From positions 186,001 to 250,000 of the forward strand of contig NZ_JNYJ01000005.1 of the NCBI RefSeq assembly GCF_000716715.1: 64,000 nt of DNA. Reading direction: 5' to 3'. This DNA is from Dactylosporangium aurantiacum (GTDB taxonomy: Bacteria > Actinomycetota > Actinomycetes > Mycobacteriales > Micromonosporaceae). Position numbers and translations under genes: made by a program. Positions 16,254-25,482 of the stretch are shown here, one piece after another. The notes beneath the pieces were generated by a model. It searched no databases and was not told the DNA's origin. It saw only the letters and a list, made by a program, of their open reading frames with translations. How positions within the stretch are numbered: position 1 is the first letter of the stretch; every line of letters begins with the position of its first letter.

Positions 16254-18034
16254 CCGGGCTCCAGGCCGTGCTCGTCGTCGTGGTCGTCGTCATCGGCTTC
16301 GGCGTCCTGGCCGCGCTGCTGCTCTCGCTGAAGGTCATGCGCCGGCTGCACACCGCCGCCACCGCGCCCGCTCAGCCTGTTGCCGAGGATCCCGCGTTCC
16401 TCGCCGAGAAGGACCGGCAGGAGCACTCGCTCGCCTCGTTGCGGACCGCCGCCGAGGATGCCACCGCCGCCGTCGAGGAGGCAAGGGCCGTGGCGGCGGC
16501 CGCGCGTACCGAAGCGGCGGCGGCCAAGGCGGAGGCCAGCTCCGCGCGGTCGGAGGCGCGGCGCATCCTCGACGGGGCGAGGGCCGAGGCCGACTCGTTG
16601 CTGGAGCGCGCGCACCGGCAGGCGGAGGTCGACGCCGAGCAGGCCCGGGCCGCCGCGCGCCGCGCGGGGGAGCGCGAGGTCAGTCAGCTCACGACCGTGG
16701 CGAAGGAGCAGTCGCAGGACGCGGAGCGGCGCCAGCGCCGGCTGGACGAGCGGGAGCGGCTGCTCGCCGAGGAGGCCGAGCGGCTCGCCGAGCGGGACCG
16801 GCGCATCACCGCCACCGAGGCGGACCTGCTCGAACGGGAGGCGGCCCTGACCCGCCGCGAGGCCGAGATCGCCGCCGGCGAGGAGCGGCACCGGGAGGAG
16901 CTCGAGCGGGTCGCCGGGCTCACCACCGACGCCGCCCGGCTCGAGGTCATCGAGACGATCGAGGCGCAGGCGAAGCGCGAGGCCGCGCTGCTGGTGCGCG
17001 ACATCGAGAACGACGCCCGCAACACCGCCGACCAGCGGGCCCGGCACATCGTCGTCGACGCCATCCAGCGGGTCGCGAGCGAGCAGACCGCGGAGAGCGT
17101 CGTCAGCGTGCTGCACCTGCCCAGCGACGAGATGAAGGGCCGCATCATCGGCCGCGAGGGCCGCAACATCCGCGCGTTCGAGTCGACGACCGGGGTGAAC
17201 CTGATCATCGACGACACGCCGGAGGCGGTGCTGCTGTCCTGCTTCGACCCGGTGCGCCGGGAGATCGGCCGACTGACGCTGGAGAAGCTCGTGCTCGACG
17301 GCCGGATCCACCCGCACCGCATCGAGGAGGTGTTCGAGCAGGCCAAGCACGAGGTCGAGCGCCTCTGCCTGCGCGCCGCCGAGGACGCCCTCGTGGAGGT
17401 CGGCATCACCGACCTGCACCCGGAGCTGATGACGCTGCTCGGGCGGCTGCGGTACCGGACCTCCTACGGGCAGAACGTCCTCAAGCACCTCGTCGAGACC
17501 GCCCACATCGCCGGCATCATGGCCAGCGAGCTGCGGCTGGATCCGAAGCTCATCAAGCGCAGCGCGTTCCTGCACGACATCGGCAAGGCCCTGACCCACG
17601 AGGTCGAGGGCAGCCACGCGCTGATCGGCGCCGACGTGGCCCGCAAGTACGGCGAGTCCGAGGACGTCGTGCACGCCATCGAGGCGCACCACAACGAGGT
17701 CCTCCCGCAGACCATCGAGGCCGTGCTCACCCAGGCGTCCGACGCCTGCTCCGGTGGCCGCCCCGGCGCCCGCCGGGAGAGCCTGGAGGCGTACGTGAAG
17801 CGCCTCGAACGCATCGAGGAGATCGCCGCCGGCAAGTCCGGCGTCGAGAAGGTCTTCGCGATGCAGGCCGGCCGCGAGATCCGGGTCATGGTCCGCCCCG
17901 ACGACGTCGACGACATCGGCGCCGCCGTGCTCGCCCGCGACGTGGCGAAGCAGATCGAGGAGGAGCTGACCTACCCCGGCCAGATCCGCGTCACCGTCGT
18001 GCGCGAGTCGCGGGTCACCGAGATCGCCCGGTAG
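16250..18034 (+). CDS. rny: ribonuclease Y
   Basis: Membrane-anchored endoribonuclease that starts mRNA turnover. 594 residues with the full RNase Y order: N-terminal membrane span (VLVVVVVVIGFGVLAALLL), a long Ala/Glu/Arg coiled coil (about 40-235), a KH domain with MKGRIIGREGRNIRAFE near 295, and an HD domain with the catalytic FLHDIGKALTHE near 440 and EAHHNEVLP. The start is GTG 16250. It follows recX on the same strand but after a 1-kb gap, so it probably has its own promoter, and it is convergent with the Hsp70-receptor gene (10 nt between stops). Confidence 0.93.
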   Translation: MTGLQAVLVVVVVVIGFGVLAALLLSLKVMRRLHTAATAPAQPVAEDPAFLAEKDRQEHSLASLRTAAEDATAAVEEARAVAAAARTEAAAAKAEASSARSEARRILDGARAEADSLLERAHRQAEVDAEQARAAARRAGEREVSQLTTVAKEQSQDAERRQRRLDERERLLAEEAERLAERDRRITATEADLLEREAALTRREAEIAAGEERHREELERVAGLTTDAARLEVIETIEAQAKREAALLVRDIENDARNTADQRARHIVVDAIQRVASEQTAESVVSVLHLPSDEMKGRIIGREGRNIRAFESTTGVNLIIDDTPEAVLLSCFDPVRREIGRLTLEKLVLDGRIHPHRIEEVFEQAKHEVERLCLRAAEDALVEVGITDLHPELMTLLGRLRYRTSYGQNVLKHLVETAHIAGIMASELRLDPKLIKRSAFLHDIGKALTHEVEGSHALIGADVARKYGESEDVVHAIEAHHNEVLPQTIEAVLTQASDACSGGRPGARRESLEAYVKRLERIEEIAAGKSGVEKVFAMQAGREIRVMVRPDDVDDIGAAVLARDVAKQIEEELTYPGQIRVTVVRESRVTEIAR

Positions 18035-18043
18035 GCACGCCGC

Positions 18044-21000
18044 CTACGGGGCGATCACCGACTCCGGCGACGTGTACGGGCTGGTGATCTTGTACGACCA
18101 GATCAGCGGCTCCGGCACCGACAGGTCGCCGTTGGCCGCGAACTTGTACGCGCGCGCGACGCCCTTGCCCTCGTACTTGTGCACGAAGGCGAGCAGGTCC
18201 GCGCGGGTCCCCTTGCCGGCCGTGAAGCCCGCCAGGAGGATGTTCGCGCCGTCGTACGCCTCGGGGCCGTAATAGCCGGCGTTGGCCTTGTACACCGCCT
18301 GGTAGCGCGACGCGTAGTCCCCGCCGGCCTGGTCGCTCGGGATGCACGGGCAGGTCACCACGATCCCGTCCGCGGTCTTGGCGAGGGTGTCGACGAACAG
18401 CTGCGTGAACAGCCGGTCGGTGACGACGACCGGGAGGCCCGGCTTCGCGGTGCGCAGCGCCTTGATGAACGTGGTGCCGTCGTCGGACTCGCCGGCGTAG
18501 TACACCGCGTCGGGGTTCGCGTTCGTCACCTGGCCGACGGGGCCGGCGAACTCGGTGTCCTTGCGGCGGATCGCGACGCTCGCCGCCACCGCCCCGCCGA
18601 GCGTGCTGGTGACCGCCTGGCGGGCCACGCCGCCGACGTCGCTGTCGTCGTACACCACGACGACCTTCGACGCGCGCAGCTTGTTCTTGAGGTAGCGGCC
18701 GCCGGCCTCGGCCTGGTCCTTGTCGTTGGCGATGAGCCGGTGGAACGTCGACCAGCCCTTCCCGGCGAGGTCCACGTCCGGCGCGAACGGCGTGAGGAAC
18801 GGGATGCCGGCCTTCTCCAGCACCGGCGCGGCGGCGAGGATCTCGGTGCGGTACGCCGGTCCGACGACGCCCATCACCTCGCTGTCGGCGACCAGGTCCT
18901 CGGCGGCGGTCTTGCTGCCCGCCTCGGTGCCCTTCGTGTCGAACTCCGCGAACCCGACGTTGCAGCCGGGGTGTTTCGCGTTGTAGTCGTCGACGGCCAG
19001 CTTGGTGGCGTTGCGCATGCCGTTGCTGTCCTTGGAGCCGGTGCCGGCGAGGATGCCCAGGAAGGCGATCTTGTGCCCGCAGGCCGCGGACACCGCCGGG
19101 CCGGCCTGGTAGGACGGGCCGCTGCTGCCGTCGCCGCCGGGTGTGCCGCCGCCACCGTCGCGGTTGACGGCCCAGACGACGCCGGCGACGACGAGGATCA
19201 GCGCGAGGACCCCGCCGCCGACCGCGGTGACCAGCGTGCCGGTCCGGCGCCGGCGCGGGGTGCCGGGCGGGAAGCCCTGCCCGCCCGACGGCCAGCCCTG
19301 CCCCGGACCGGCCGGCGGTCCCGACACCGGCGGGCCGGACGACGGTGGCGCGCTCACCTGCGGCCGCGGCACGGCGACCGGCGGGAACTGCTGCGGGAAG
19401 CCCTGCTGCACGGGTTGTGGCTGCTGCTGCGGTACGGGCGGCGCAGGCTGGACCGGCGGTTGCGGCTGCGGCTGCGGCGGTACAGGCTGCTGCGGCGGGA
19501 ACGGCTGCGCCTGCGGCGGGAACGGCTGGGCCGCCTGCTGCGGGACCGGCTGGTGCGGCTGCGGCGGGACGGGCTGCGGGAAGCCCTGCTGGACGGGCTG
19601 CGCGGCGACCGGCGGCACGACCGGCGGCCGCTGCTGCACCTGCGGCTGGACCGGCGGGCGCTGCCCCTGCGGCACTCCTTGCTGCGGCATCCCCTGCGGC
19701 GGCACTCCCTGCGGCGGGACCTGCGGCACCCCGGGCCGCTGCTGCGGCACCCCCTGGCCGTGCGTCGGGACCCCGGGCCGCGGCGCCGGCTGCTGGTACA
19801 CCTGCTGCGGCGGCTGCTGCCCGCCCGGCACCACCGGCATCGACCCGGTCTGCAGCAGCGGCGGCAACCCCGGGTTCATCGACGGCACGCTGAAGCCCGG
19901 CGACACCGGCTGCGCGGACACCGGCTGCGCCGACACGTCCCCGCTCGGCTCGTGACCGCCGCCCGCGGGCCCGCCGGACGACGGTCCGCCCGAGGACGGC
20001 CCGCCCGATGCGGGCACACCGGAGGTCGGCACGGGACCGAACGGCCCCGACGCGCCGGACGTCGGCGAACCGGCGGGGCCACCGGCCGGCACCCCGGCGA
20101 CGGGGGCGCGCCCGGTCGGCGGCGCCAGGTGCAGCGCGCCCTCGGCCACGACCAGCTCGGGCTGCTCGATCGCGGTCGGTGCCAGCCCGAACGCGCGGTG
20201 CAGCAGCGTCGCGGCGAGCGGGATGCGCGAGGAGCCGCCGACCAGGAACACCGCCGCGAGCGGCTGCCCGGCGACCCCCGCGGAGGTCACCGCCAGCTGC
20301 GTCGCGGTGACGGTGCGGTCCAGGATCGGCTTGGCGAGCTGCTCCAGCTGCTCACGTCCGATCGGCACGCTCTCGTCGAACAGCGGCACGTGCACGTAGG
20401 TGGTCGCGGCGCGGCTGAGCATCTCCTTGGCCAGCCGGGCGTCCTCCCACAGCTGCCACGCCGCGCGCCGGTCGGCCTCGCTCTCCGGGTTGGTCAGGCG
20501 GCGCCACTGGTCGCCCTCCCGGCCGGTGAAGTTGCGGCCCAGGTACGCCACGACCGCGGCGTCGACGTCGAGGCCGCCCGCGTCGGGAAGGCCCTCGCTG
20601 GCGAGGACGTCGAAGCCGCCGCCGGCGTTGCGGCGCACCACGCTCGCGTCGAAGGTGCCGGCGCCGAAGTCGTACACGACGGCGATGCCGCCGACGGGGA
20701 CGTGCGTGCCGACGGTGCCGACGAAGTAGGACGCCGCGGCGACCGGCTCCGAGGACAGGAACGGCTGCGGGAACCCGGCGGCCGTGGCGGCCTGGGCGAG
20801 GGTCTGCCGGCGCTGCGGCGGCCACGTCGCCGGGTGGGTCAGGTTGACCTCGGCCGGGTGGGTGCCGGCCACCCGGTAGGACTCGGCGGCGACCCGGCGC
20901 AGGACGGTCGCGACGAGGTCGATGACCGGCACGTCCTGCTCGCCGAGCCAGACGGTGCCCTCCTCGACGCGCCGCTTCGGGTAGGGCTCGAACCGGTGCG

Positions 21001-21193
21001 GCTGCAGCCGCGCCGAGTGCACCGCGTCGCGGCCGGTGAGGATGGTCCCGTCGGCGTTGACGTAGACGGCGGAGGGCAGCAGCGGCGAACCGTCGAACAG
21101 CAGCGGCTTCGTGCGGCCGTCCGGCCAGCGGAGCACGGCGACGGTGTTCGAGGTGCCGAAGTCGATGCCCAAACGAAAGCCGGTGTCCGCCAC
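18044..21193 (-). CDS. single-pass receptor: Hsp70-like ATPase, Pro/Gln-rich linker, membrane span, LivJ-type ligand-binding domain
   Basis: About 1,049 residues. Residues 1-355 form an Hsp70/actin-like nucleotide-binding domain: phosphate-1 GIDFGTSNTVAVL, phosphate-2 VYDFGAGTFDASVV, adenosine motif FLVGGSSRIP. The Hsp70 peptide-binding domain is absent. Residues about 356-650 are a low-complexity Pro/Gln/Gly/Val linker, followed by a basic stop RRRRTG, one hydrophobic span (about 652-675) and a C-terminal type-I periplasmic-binding domain (about 700-1049; HKIAFLGILAGTG, VMGVVGPAYRTEI, VVVYDDSDVGG, DAVYYAGESDDG) like branched-chain amino-acid receptors. The predicted topology is ATPase inside, receptor outside. 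It lies just downstream of gluD on the same strand. GTG 21193 is preferred (ATPase motif close to N terminus); ATG 21232 is an alternative. Confidence 0.85.
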   Translation of the reverse strand: MADTGFRLGIDFGTSNTVAVLRWPDGRTKPLLFDGSPLLPSAVYVNADGTILTGRDAVHSARLQPHRFEPYPKRRVEEGTVWLGEQDVPVIDLVATVLRRVAAESYRVAGTHPAEVNLTHPATWPPQRRQTLAQAATAAGFPQPFLSSEPVAAASYFVGTVGTHVPVGGIAVVYDFGAGTFDASVVRRNAGGGFDVLASEGLPDAGGLDVDAAVVAYLGRNFTGREGDQWRRLTNPESEADRRAAWQLWEDARLAKEMLSRAATTYVHVPLFDESVPIGREQLEQLAKPILDRTVTATQLAVTSAGVAGQPLAAVFLVGGSSRIPLAATLLHRAFGLAPTAIEQPELVVAEGALHLAPPTGRAPVAGVPAGGPAGSPTSGASGPFGPVPTSGVPASGGPSSGGPSSGGPAGGGHEPSGDVSAQPVSAQPVSPGFSVPSMNPGLPPLLQTGSMPVVPGGQQPPQQVYQQPAPRPGVPTHGQGVPQQRPGVPQVPPQGVPPQGMPQQGVPQGQRPPVQPQVQQRPPVVPPVAAQPVQQGFPQPVPPQPHQPVPQQAAQPFPPQAQPFPPQQPVPPQPQPQPPVQPAPPVPQQQPQPVQQGFPQQFPPVAVPRPQVSAPPSSGPPVSGPPAGPGQGWPSGGQGFPPGTPRRRRTGTLVTAVGGGVLALILVVAGVVWAVNRDGGGGTPGGDGSSGPSYQAGPAVSAACGHKIAFLGILAGTGSKDSNGMRNATKLAVDDYNAKHPGCNVGFAEFDTKGTEAGSKTAAEDLVADSEVMGVVGPAYRTEILAAAPVLEKAGIPFLTPFAPDVDLAGKGWSTFHRLIANDKDQAEAGGRYLKNKLRASKVVVVYDDSDVGGVARQAVTSTLGGAVAASVAIRRKDTEFAGPVGQVTNANPDAVYYAGESDDGTTFIKALRTAKPGLPVVVTDRLFTQLFVDTLAKTADGIVVTCPCIPSDQAGGDYASRYQAVYKANAGYYGPEAYDGANILLAGFTAGKGTRADLLAFVHKYEGKGVARAYKFAANGDLSVPEPLIWSYKITSPYTSPESVIAP

Positions 21194-21244
21194 CCGCGCA
21201 GCGTACGTACTCTGCGCAACCTTGCCAATCATCGTTCGGCTAGC

Positions 21245-22108
21245 TCAAACTGCCTGTCCGACGTCGGTCAGCTTGACGGCCTTCGCGGTGGTCTTCACCT
21301 GCTTCGGGCCGCCCATGAGGCGCCGCTGCAGCCAGAACGCGAACCACGACAGCAGGCCGCAGGTGCCGATGTAGACGACGGCCACGACGAGGTAGCTCGG
21401 CACGTACGGGAAGCCGAACGGCAGCCGCCCGCCGATCTGCTTGCCGAAGTACAGCAGCTCCGGCAGCTGGATGATGAAGCCGAGCGCGGTGTCCTTGAGC
21501 AGCACGACCAGCTGGCTGACGATCGCCGGGAGCATCGCCCGGACCGCCTGCGGCAGCAGGATCGACAGCATGACCTGCGACTTGCGCATGCCGAGCGCGT
21601 ACGCGGCCTCGGACTGCCCGCGGGACACGGCGAGGATGCCGGCGCGGAAGATCTCCGACAGCACGGCGCCGTTGTAGAACGTCAGGCCGATCACGAGCGG
21701 CCAGAACGGGCCGACCTTGTAGCCGAGCTGGATCGGGCCGTAGTACGCGAAGAAGATCAGGATGAGCAGCGGGACCGCGCGGAACAGCTCGACGAAGCTC
21801 GTGGCCGGCGCGCGGAACACCATGTGGTCGCTGAGCCGCCCGGTGGCCAGCACCGCGCCGAGCAGCAGCGCGAGCACGGCGGCGGTCCCGGCGGCGCTGA
21901 GCGTGGTGAGGTAGCCGTCGAGCAGGTCCTGCTGGATCTGCTTGAACTGGAACTGCTGCCAGCGGATCGGCTCGAACTGGCCGGTGTCGTAGAAGCGCCA
22001 GCCGATGTACGCCAGCAGCAGCACGATCGCGGCGCCGCTGAGGATGCCGATGATGCGGTACCGCAGCCGGGCCTTGGGGCCGGGCAGGTCGTAGAGGACG
22101 TTGCTCAT
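21245..22108 (-). CDS. gluD: glutamate/polar amino-acid ABC transporter permease GluD
   Basis: Second membrane subunit of a His/Glu/Gln-type ABC importer. 287 residues with a cytoplasmic N terminus, about five or six membrane spans and the permease loop that contacts the ATPase (AAYALGMRKSQVMLSILLP). An extended N-terminal segment (LYDLPGPKARLRYRI) is typical of actinobacterial GluD. It overlaps gluC by 4 nt (ATGA). It ends 12-51 nt before the Hsp70-receptor gene, which may be read on the same transcript. Confidence 0.9.
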   Translation of the reverse strand: MSNVLYDLPGPKARLRYRIIGILSGAAIVLLLAYIGWRFYDTGQFEPIRWQQFQFKQIQQDLLDGYLTTLSAAGTAAVLALLLGAVLATGRLSDHMVFRAPATSFVELFRAVPLLILIFFAYYGPIQLGYKVGPFWPLVIGLTFYNGAVLSEIFRAGILAVSRGQSEAAYALGMRKSQVMLSILLPQAVRAMLPAIVSQLVVLLKDTALGFIIQLPELLYFGKQIGGRLPFGFPYVPSYLVVAVVYIGTCGLLSWFAFWLQRRLMGGPKQVKTTAKAVKLTDVGQAV

Positions 22109-22761
22109 CGCGCGACCTTCCAGCGTCGTTCGAGCATCCGTTGTACCGCTACCAGCGGCACGACGAGGACCAGGAACCCGATCGCGATCCAGAGCAGCCC
22201 GTAGATCTGGTTCTCACCGCGCTCGGACAGGTAGAACGTGATCGCGCCCGCCTCGGCGACCGAGAAGCCGGCCGCGACGGTGGTGTTCTTGAGCATCGCG
22301 TTGAGCACGCTCACCAGCGGCGGCACCACGGTGCGGAACGCCTGCGGCAGCACCACGTTGGTCAGCACCTGGGTGAACGTCATGCCCAGCGCGCGGGCGG
22401 CCTCGGCCTGCCCGACCGGCACCGTGTTGATGCCGGAGCGCAGCGCCTCGCACACGAACGCGCTGGTGTACGCCGTCAGCGCCACGCAGGCGCCGGTGGT
22501 GAAGTCGAACGTGACGCCGAGCTTCGGCAGCGCGAACACCTGCAGCGCGAAGACCAGCGTGAGCGGCGTGTTGCGCAGCAGCAGCACGTAGGTGCTGCCG
22601 AACCCGCGCAGCGCCGGGACGGGGGACACCCGCATCGCGGCCAGCAGCGTGCCGAGCACCATCGAACCGACGGCGGCGATCAGGAAGAGCTTGATCGTCT
22701 CCAGGAAGTGGGAGCCGAAGACGTCCCAGTTGTCCGTCAGGACGTGGATGAATTCGTTCAC
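22105..22761 (-). CDS. gluC: glutamate/polar amino-acid ABC transporter permease GluC
   Basis: First membrane subunit of the importer; 218 residues, five membrane spans predicted, with the ATPase-contact loop EAARALGMTFTQVLTNVVLP around residue 130 and the conserved LLRNTPLTLVF segment. It forms a heterodimer with GluD, which overlaps it by 4 nt. An 84-nt gap with a strong hairpin separates it from the upstream gluB. Confidence 0.9.
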   Translation of the reverse strand: MNEFIHVLTDNWDVFGSHFLETIKLFLIAAVGSMVLGTLLAAMRVSPVPALRGFGSTYVLLLRNTPLTLVFALQVFALPKLGVTFDFTTGACVALTAYTSAFVCEALRSGINTVPVGQAEAARALGMTFTQVLTNVVLPQAFRTVVPPLVSVLNAMLKNTTVAAGFSVAEAGAITFYLSERGENQIYGLLWIAIGFLVLVVPLVAVQRMLERRWKVAR

Positions 22762-22804
22762 GCCGTCACCTCCGCTTCGCTGGTTGGGGTTGGGACATGC
22801 GCGC

Positions 22805-22832
22805 GGGGCGCCGCCGGCGAAGGCGGCGCCCC
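22805..22832 (-). terminator. intercistronic hairpin between gluB and gluC
   Basis: A perfect 11-bp GC stem (22805-22815 with 22822-22832) around a 6-nt loop, just after the gluB stop. Placed inside an operon after the binding-protein gene, it probably acts as partial terminator or 3' protector, allowing excess binding protein over permease; that role is inferred from similar operons. Confidence 0.6.
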
Positions 22833-22845
22833 GTCACGTCAGGGA

Positions 22846-23799
22846 TCAGTACTTCTCGAGCGCCGGCGGGCTGCCCGCCGAGCCGGACTTGCCGAGCGTG
22901 CCGTCGTACACCTTCTGCCAGGTGCCGTCGGTGAACGCGGCCTCGAGGGCGGCGTTGACGAAGTCACGCAGCGCCTTGTCGTCGTGCGGCAGGCCGATGC
23001 CGTACTTCTCCGGGTAGGCCTTGCCGGTCGCCGGGTCGACGAACGGCTTGCCGACGACCTTCAGCTGCGACGGGCTCTGCGCCGCGAAGCCCTTCAGGAT
23101 CGCGTCGTCGGTGGTGACCGCGTCGACCTTCTTGTCCAGCAGCTGCGACACGCACTCGGAGTACGTCTTGAACTCCACGATCTTGTCGGTCAGCTTCTGG
23201 TCACGGACCCGCTGGATCGGCGTGGAACCGGTCGCCGAGCAGACCGTCTTGCCCTTGAGGGAGTCCGCGCCGGTGATCGACGTGTCGTCCTTGCGGACCA
23301 GCAGGTCCTGGGCGGCGACGAAGTACGGGCCGGCGAACGACACGTCCGCCTTGCGCTTCTCGGTGATCGAGTACGTGCCGACGTAGTAGTCGACCTCGCC
23401 ACCCTTGATCGCCGTCTCGCGGTTGGCGGAGGCGATCTCCTTGTATTCGATCTTCGCCGGGTCGATGCCGAGCTTCGAGGCGATCAGCTGGGCGATCTCG
23501 ATGTCGAAGCCGCAGCGCTTGCCGGACGCGTCCTTGTAGCCCAGGTTGGGCTGGTCGAACTTGACGCCGATGACGACCTTGCCCGCCGCCTTGATCTTCT
23601 CGAACGTCGGGCTGCCCGCGATGGCCACGCCGCTGGCCGGCGTGAACGTGGTGCCCGAGGAGGTGCAGGCGTCGCTGGTCGGCGCGCCGGACGTGCCGCC
23701 GTCAGCCGACGGCGTGGGCGTGCCCTCCTTGCCGCAGGCGGCCAGGCCCAGCGCAAGCGTGACGGCGGCGGCTGCCGCGGCGATCCGCGTGATACGCAT
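22846..23799 (-). CDS. gluB: glutamate-type solute-binding lipoprotein GluB
   Basis: Extracytoplasmic substrate receptor of the importer. 317 residues: a signal peptide with lipobox LGLAAC (cysteine near residue 22), a Thr/Ser/Gly-rich tether, then a family-3 binding domain (VKFDQPNLGYKDASGKRCGF, FDIEIAQLIASKLGI, VDYYVGTYSITEKRK). Glutamate specificity is by homology of the operon; aspartate or glutamine cannot be excluded. Transcribed from the upstream gluA promoter, with an 18-nt gap from gluA. Confidence 0.9.
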   Translation of the reverse strand: MRITRIAAAAAAVTLALGLAACGKEGTPTPSADGGTSGAPTSDACTSSGTTFTPASGVAIAGSPTFEKIKAAGKVVIGVKFDQPNLGYKDASGKRCGFDIEIAQLIASKLGIDPAKIEYKEIASANRETAIKGGEVDYYVGTYSITEKRKADVSFAGPYFVAAQDLLVRKDDTSITGADSLKGKTVCSATGSTPIQRVRDQKLTDKIVEFKTYSECVSQLLDKKVDAVTTDDAILKGFAAQSPSQLKVVGKPFVDPATGKAYPEKYGIGLPHDDKALRDFVNAALEAAFTDGTWQKVYDGTLGKSGSAGSPPALEKY

Positions 23800-23817
23800 A
23801 ATGGTCGCTATCCCCTT

Positions 23818-24573
23818 TCAGTGGGTGAGAATCTTCGACAGGAAGTCCTTGGCCCGATCGGTGCGCGGATTGGCGAAGAACGTCTTCGGGTCCGCCTCCT
23901 CGACCAGCTGGCCGTCGGCCATGAACACGACCCGGTTCGCGGCGTGGCGGGCGAAGCCCATCTCGTGCGTGACGACGACCATCGTCATGCCCTCGCTCGC
24001 CAGGCCCGTCATCACGTCGAGCACCTCGCCGACCATCTCCGGGTCCAGCGCGCTGGTCGGCTCGTCGAACAGCATCGCCTTGGGCTGCATGGCGAGTGCC
24101 CGGGCGATCGCGGCCCGCTGCTGCTGACCGCCGGACAGCTGCGCCGGGTACTTCTGCGCCTGCGCGGCGATCCCCACCCGGTCCAGCAGGCTCATGGCGC
24201 GCTGCCGCACCACGTCCGACTTCTCCTTGCGGACCTTGACCGGGCCGAGCATCACGTTCTCGAGGATGGTCTTGTGCGCGAACAGGTTGAACGACTGGAA
24301 CACCATGCCGACCTCGCTGCGCAGCCGGGCGAGCGGGCGGCCCTCCTCCGGCAGGCGGGTGCCGTCGAAGACGATCTCGCCGTTGTTGATCGGCTCCAGC
24401 CGGTTGATCGCCCGGCACAGCGTCGACTTGCCCGAGCCCGACGGGCCGATCACGACGACGACCTCGCCGCGCGCGATCGACAGGTTCACGTCCTTGAGGA
24501 CGTGCAACTCGCCGAACCACTTGTTGACGCCGCTGAGCACGATCAAAGGCTCGTTCGTCATCATCCGCCCCAT
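23818..24573 (-). CDS. gluA: glutamate-type ABC transporter ATPase GluA
   Basis: Energising ATPase of the importer. Walker [11 protein letters not shown]-loop [10 protein letters not shown], signature LSGGQQQR, Walker [13 protein letters not shown]-loop VTHEMGF. 251 residues from ATG 24573; ATG 24564 or 24561 (MTNEPL) may be the real start. First gene of gluABCD, divergent from surE with 104 bp between. Confidence 0.92.
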   Translation of the reverse strand: MGRMMTNEPLIVLSGVNKWFGELHVLKDVNLSIARGEVVVVIGPSGSGKSTLCRAINRLEPINNGEIVFDGTRLPEEGRPLARLRSEVGMVFQSFNLFAHKTILENVMLGPVKVRKEKSDVVRQRAMSLLDRVGIAAQAQKYPAQLSGGQQQRAAIARALAMQPKAMLFDEPTSALDPEMVGEVLDVMTGLASEGMTMVVVTHEMGFARHAANRVVFMADGQLVEEADPKTFFANPRTDRAKDFLSKILTH

Positions 24574-24677
24574 CGCTGTGCACCCTGGCTCCGTCGGTGG
24601 GCTCGACGTTAGCCGTGGCGATGCCCACGAACACCCGCATAGCGGTCACGGACGGATAACGGCCTGGGCTTGTCACA

Positions 24678-25469
24678 ATGATGACCATGCGCATCCTGGT
24701 GACCAACGACGACGGCATCGACAGCCCCGGCCTGCACGCGCTCGCCGCGATGGCGGTCCGCCAGGGCCACGACGTGGTGGTGGCGGCCCCCGCCCGCGAG
24801 GCCAGCGGCGCGGGGACGTCCCTGACCGGTGTCGAGGCCGACGGGCGCATCGCCACCGACATCCGTGCCGAGCTCTTCCCCGGGGTGCCGACGTTCGCCG
24901 TCTCCGCGTCGCCGGCGTTCATCGCGCTGATGGCGACCCGCGGCGCGTACGGCCCCGAGCCCGACGTCGTGCTCTCCGGCATCAACCGCGGCCCCAACAC
25001 CGGCGCGGCCGTCCTGCACTCCGGCACCGTCGGCGCCGCCTTCACCGCCGTCGCCAACGGCTGCCGCGCCATGGCGGTCTCCCTCGACGTGTCCTTCCGC
25101 CCCACCGACGACGACCCGTACGCCTACTGGGAGACCGCCGCGGAGGTGGCCGGCGACCTGATGCCGCTGCTCAGCCCCGAGTTCGTGCTCAACGTCAACG
25201 TGCCCAACCTGGACGCCGGCGACCTGCGCGGCATCCGCCGGGCGACCCTCGCGCAGTTCGGCGCCGTGCAGATGGTCCTGATGGAGCAGGGCCACGGGTA
25301 CGTGCGGATGTCCCTGGAGCAGAGCGACCACGGCGCGGAGCCGGGCAGCGACGACGCGTGGCTGCTGGACGGCTACGTCGCGGTCACACCCGTGCGCCCG
25401 TCCCGGGAGGCGTCGGACATCGCGCTGCCCGGGCTGGTGGATACCGCCGGCGAACACGTCGGCGGCTAG
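24678..25469 (+). CDS. surE: SurE-type 5'-nucleotidase
   Basis: Metal-dependent nucleoside-monophosphate phosphatase. The family metal site is at the N terminus ([15 protein letters not shown]), with [10 protein letters not shown] and the second conserved block [23 protein letters not shown]. 263 residues from ATG 24678; ATG 24687 (MRILV) may be used. No Shine-Dalgarno precedes it, so leaderless initiation is possible. miaB starts 13 nt downstream. Confidence 0.92.
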   Translation: MMTMRILVTNDDGIDSPGLHALAAMAVRQGHDVVVAAPAREASGAGTSLTGVEADGRIATDIRAELFPGVPTFAVSASPAFIALMATRGAYGPEPDVVLSGINRGPNTGAAVLHSGTVGAAFTAVANGCRAMAVSLDVSFRPTDDDPYAYWETAAEVAGDLMPLLSPEFVLNVNVPNLDAGDLRGIRRATLAQFGAVQMVLMEQGHGYVRMSLEQSDHGAEPGSDDAWLLDGYVAVTPVRPSREASDIALPGLVDTAGEHVGG

Positions 25470-25482
25470 ACTTTGCGCTGCT

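Noticed and set aside
18179..22204. Very long open frame on the plus strand opposite the receptor and glu genes
   Set aside because: It is the antisense of genes with clear domain matches, is Arg/Gly/His-rich and has no family resemblance. GC-rich codon bias keeps opposite frames open.
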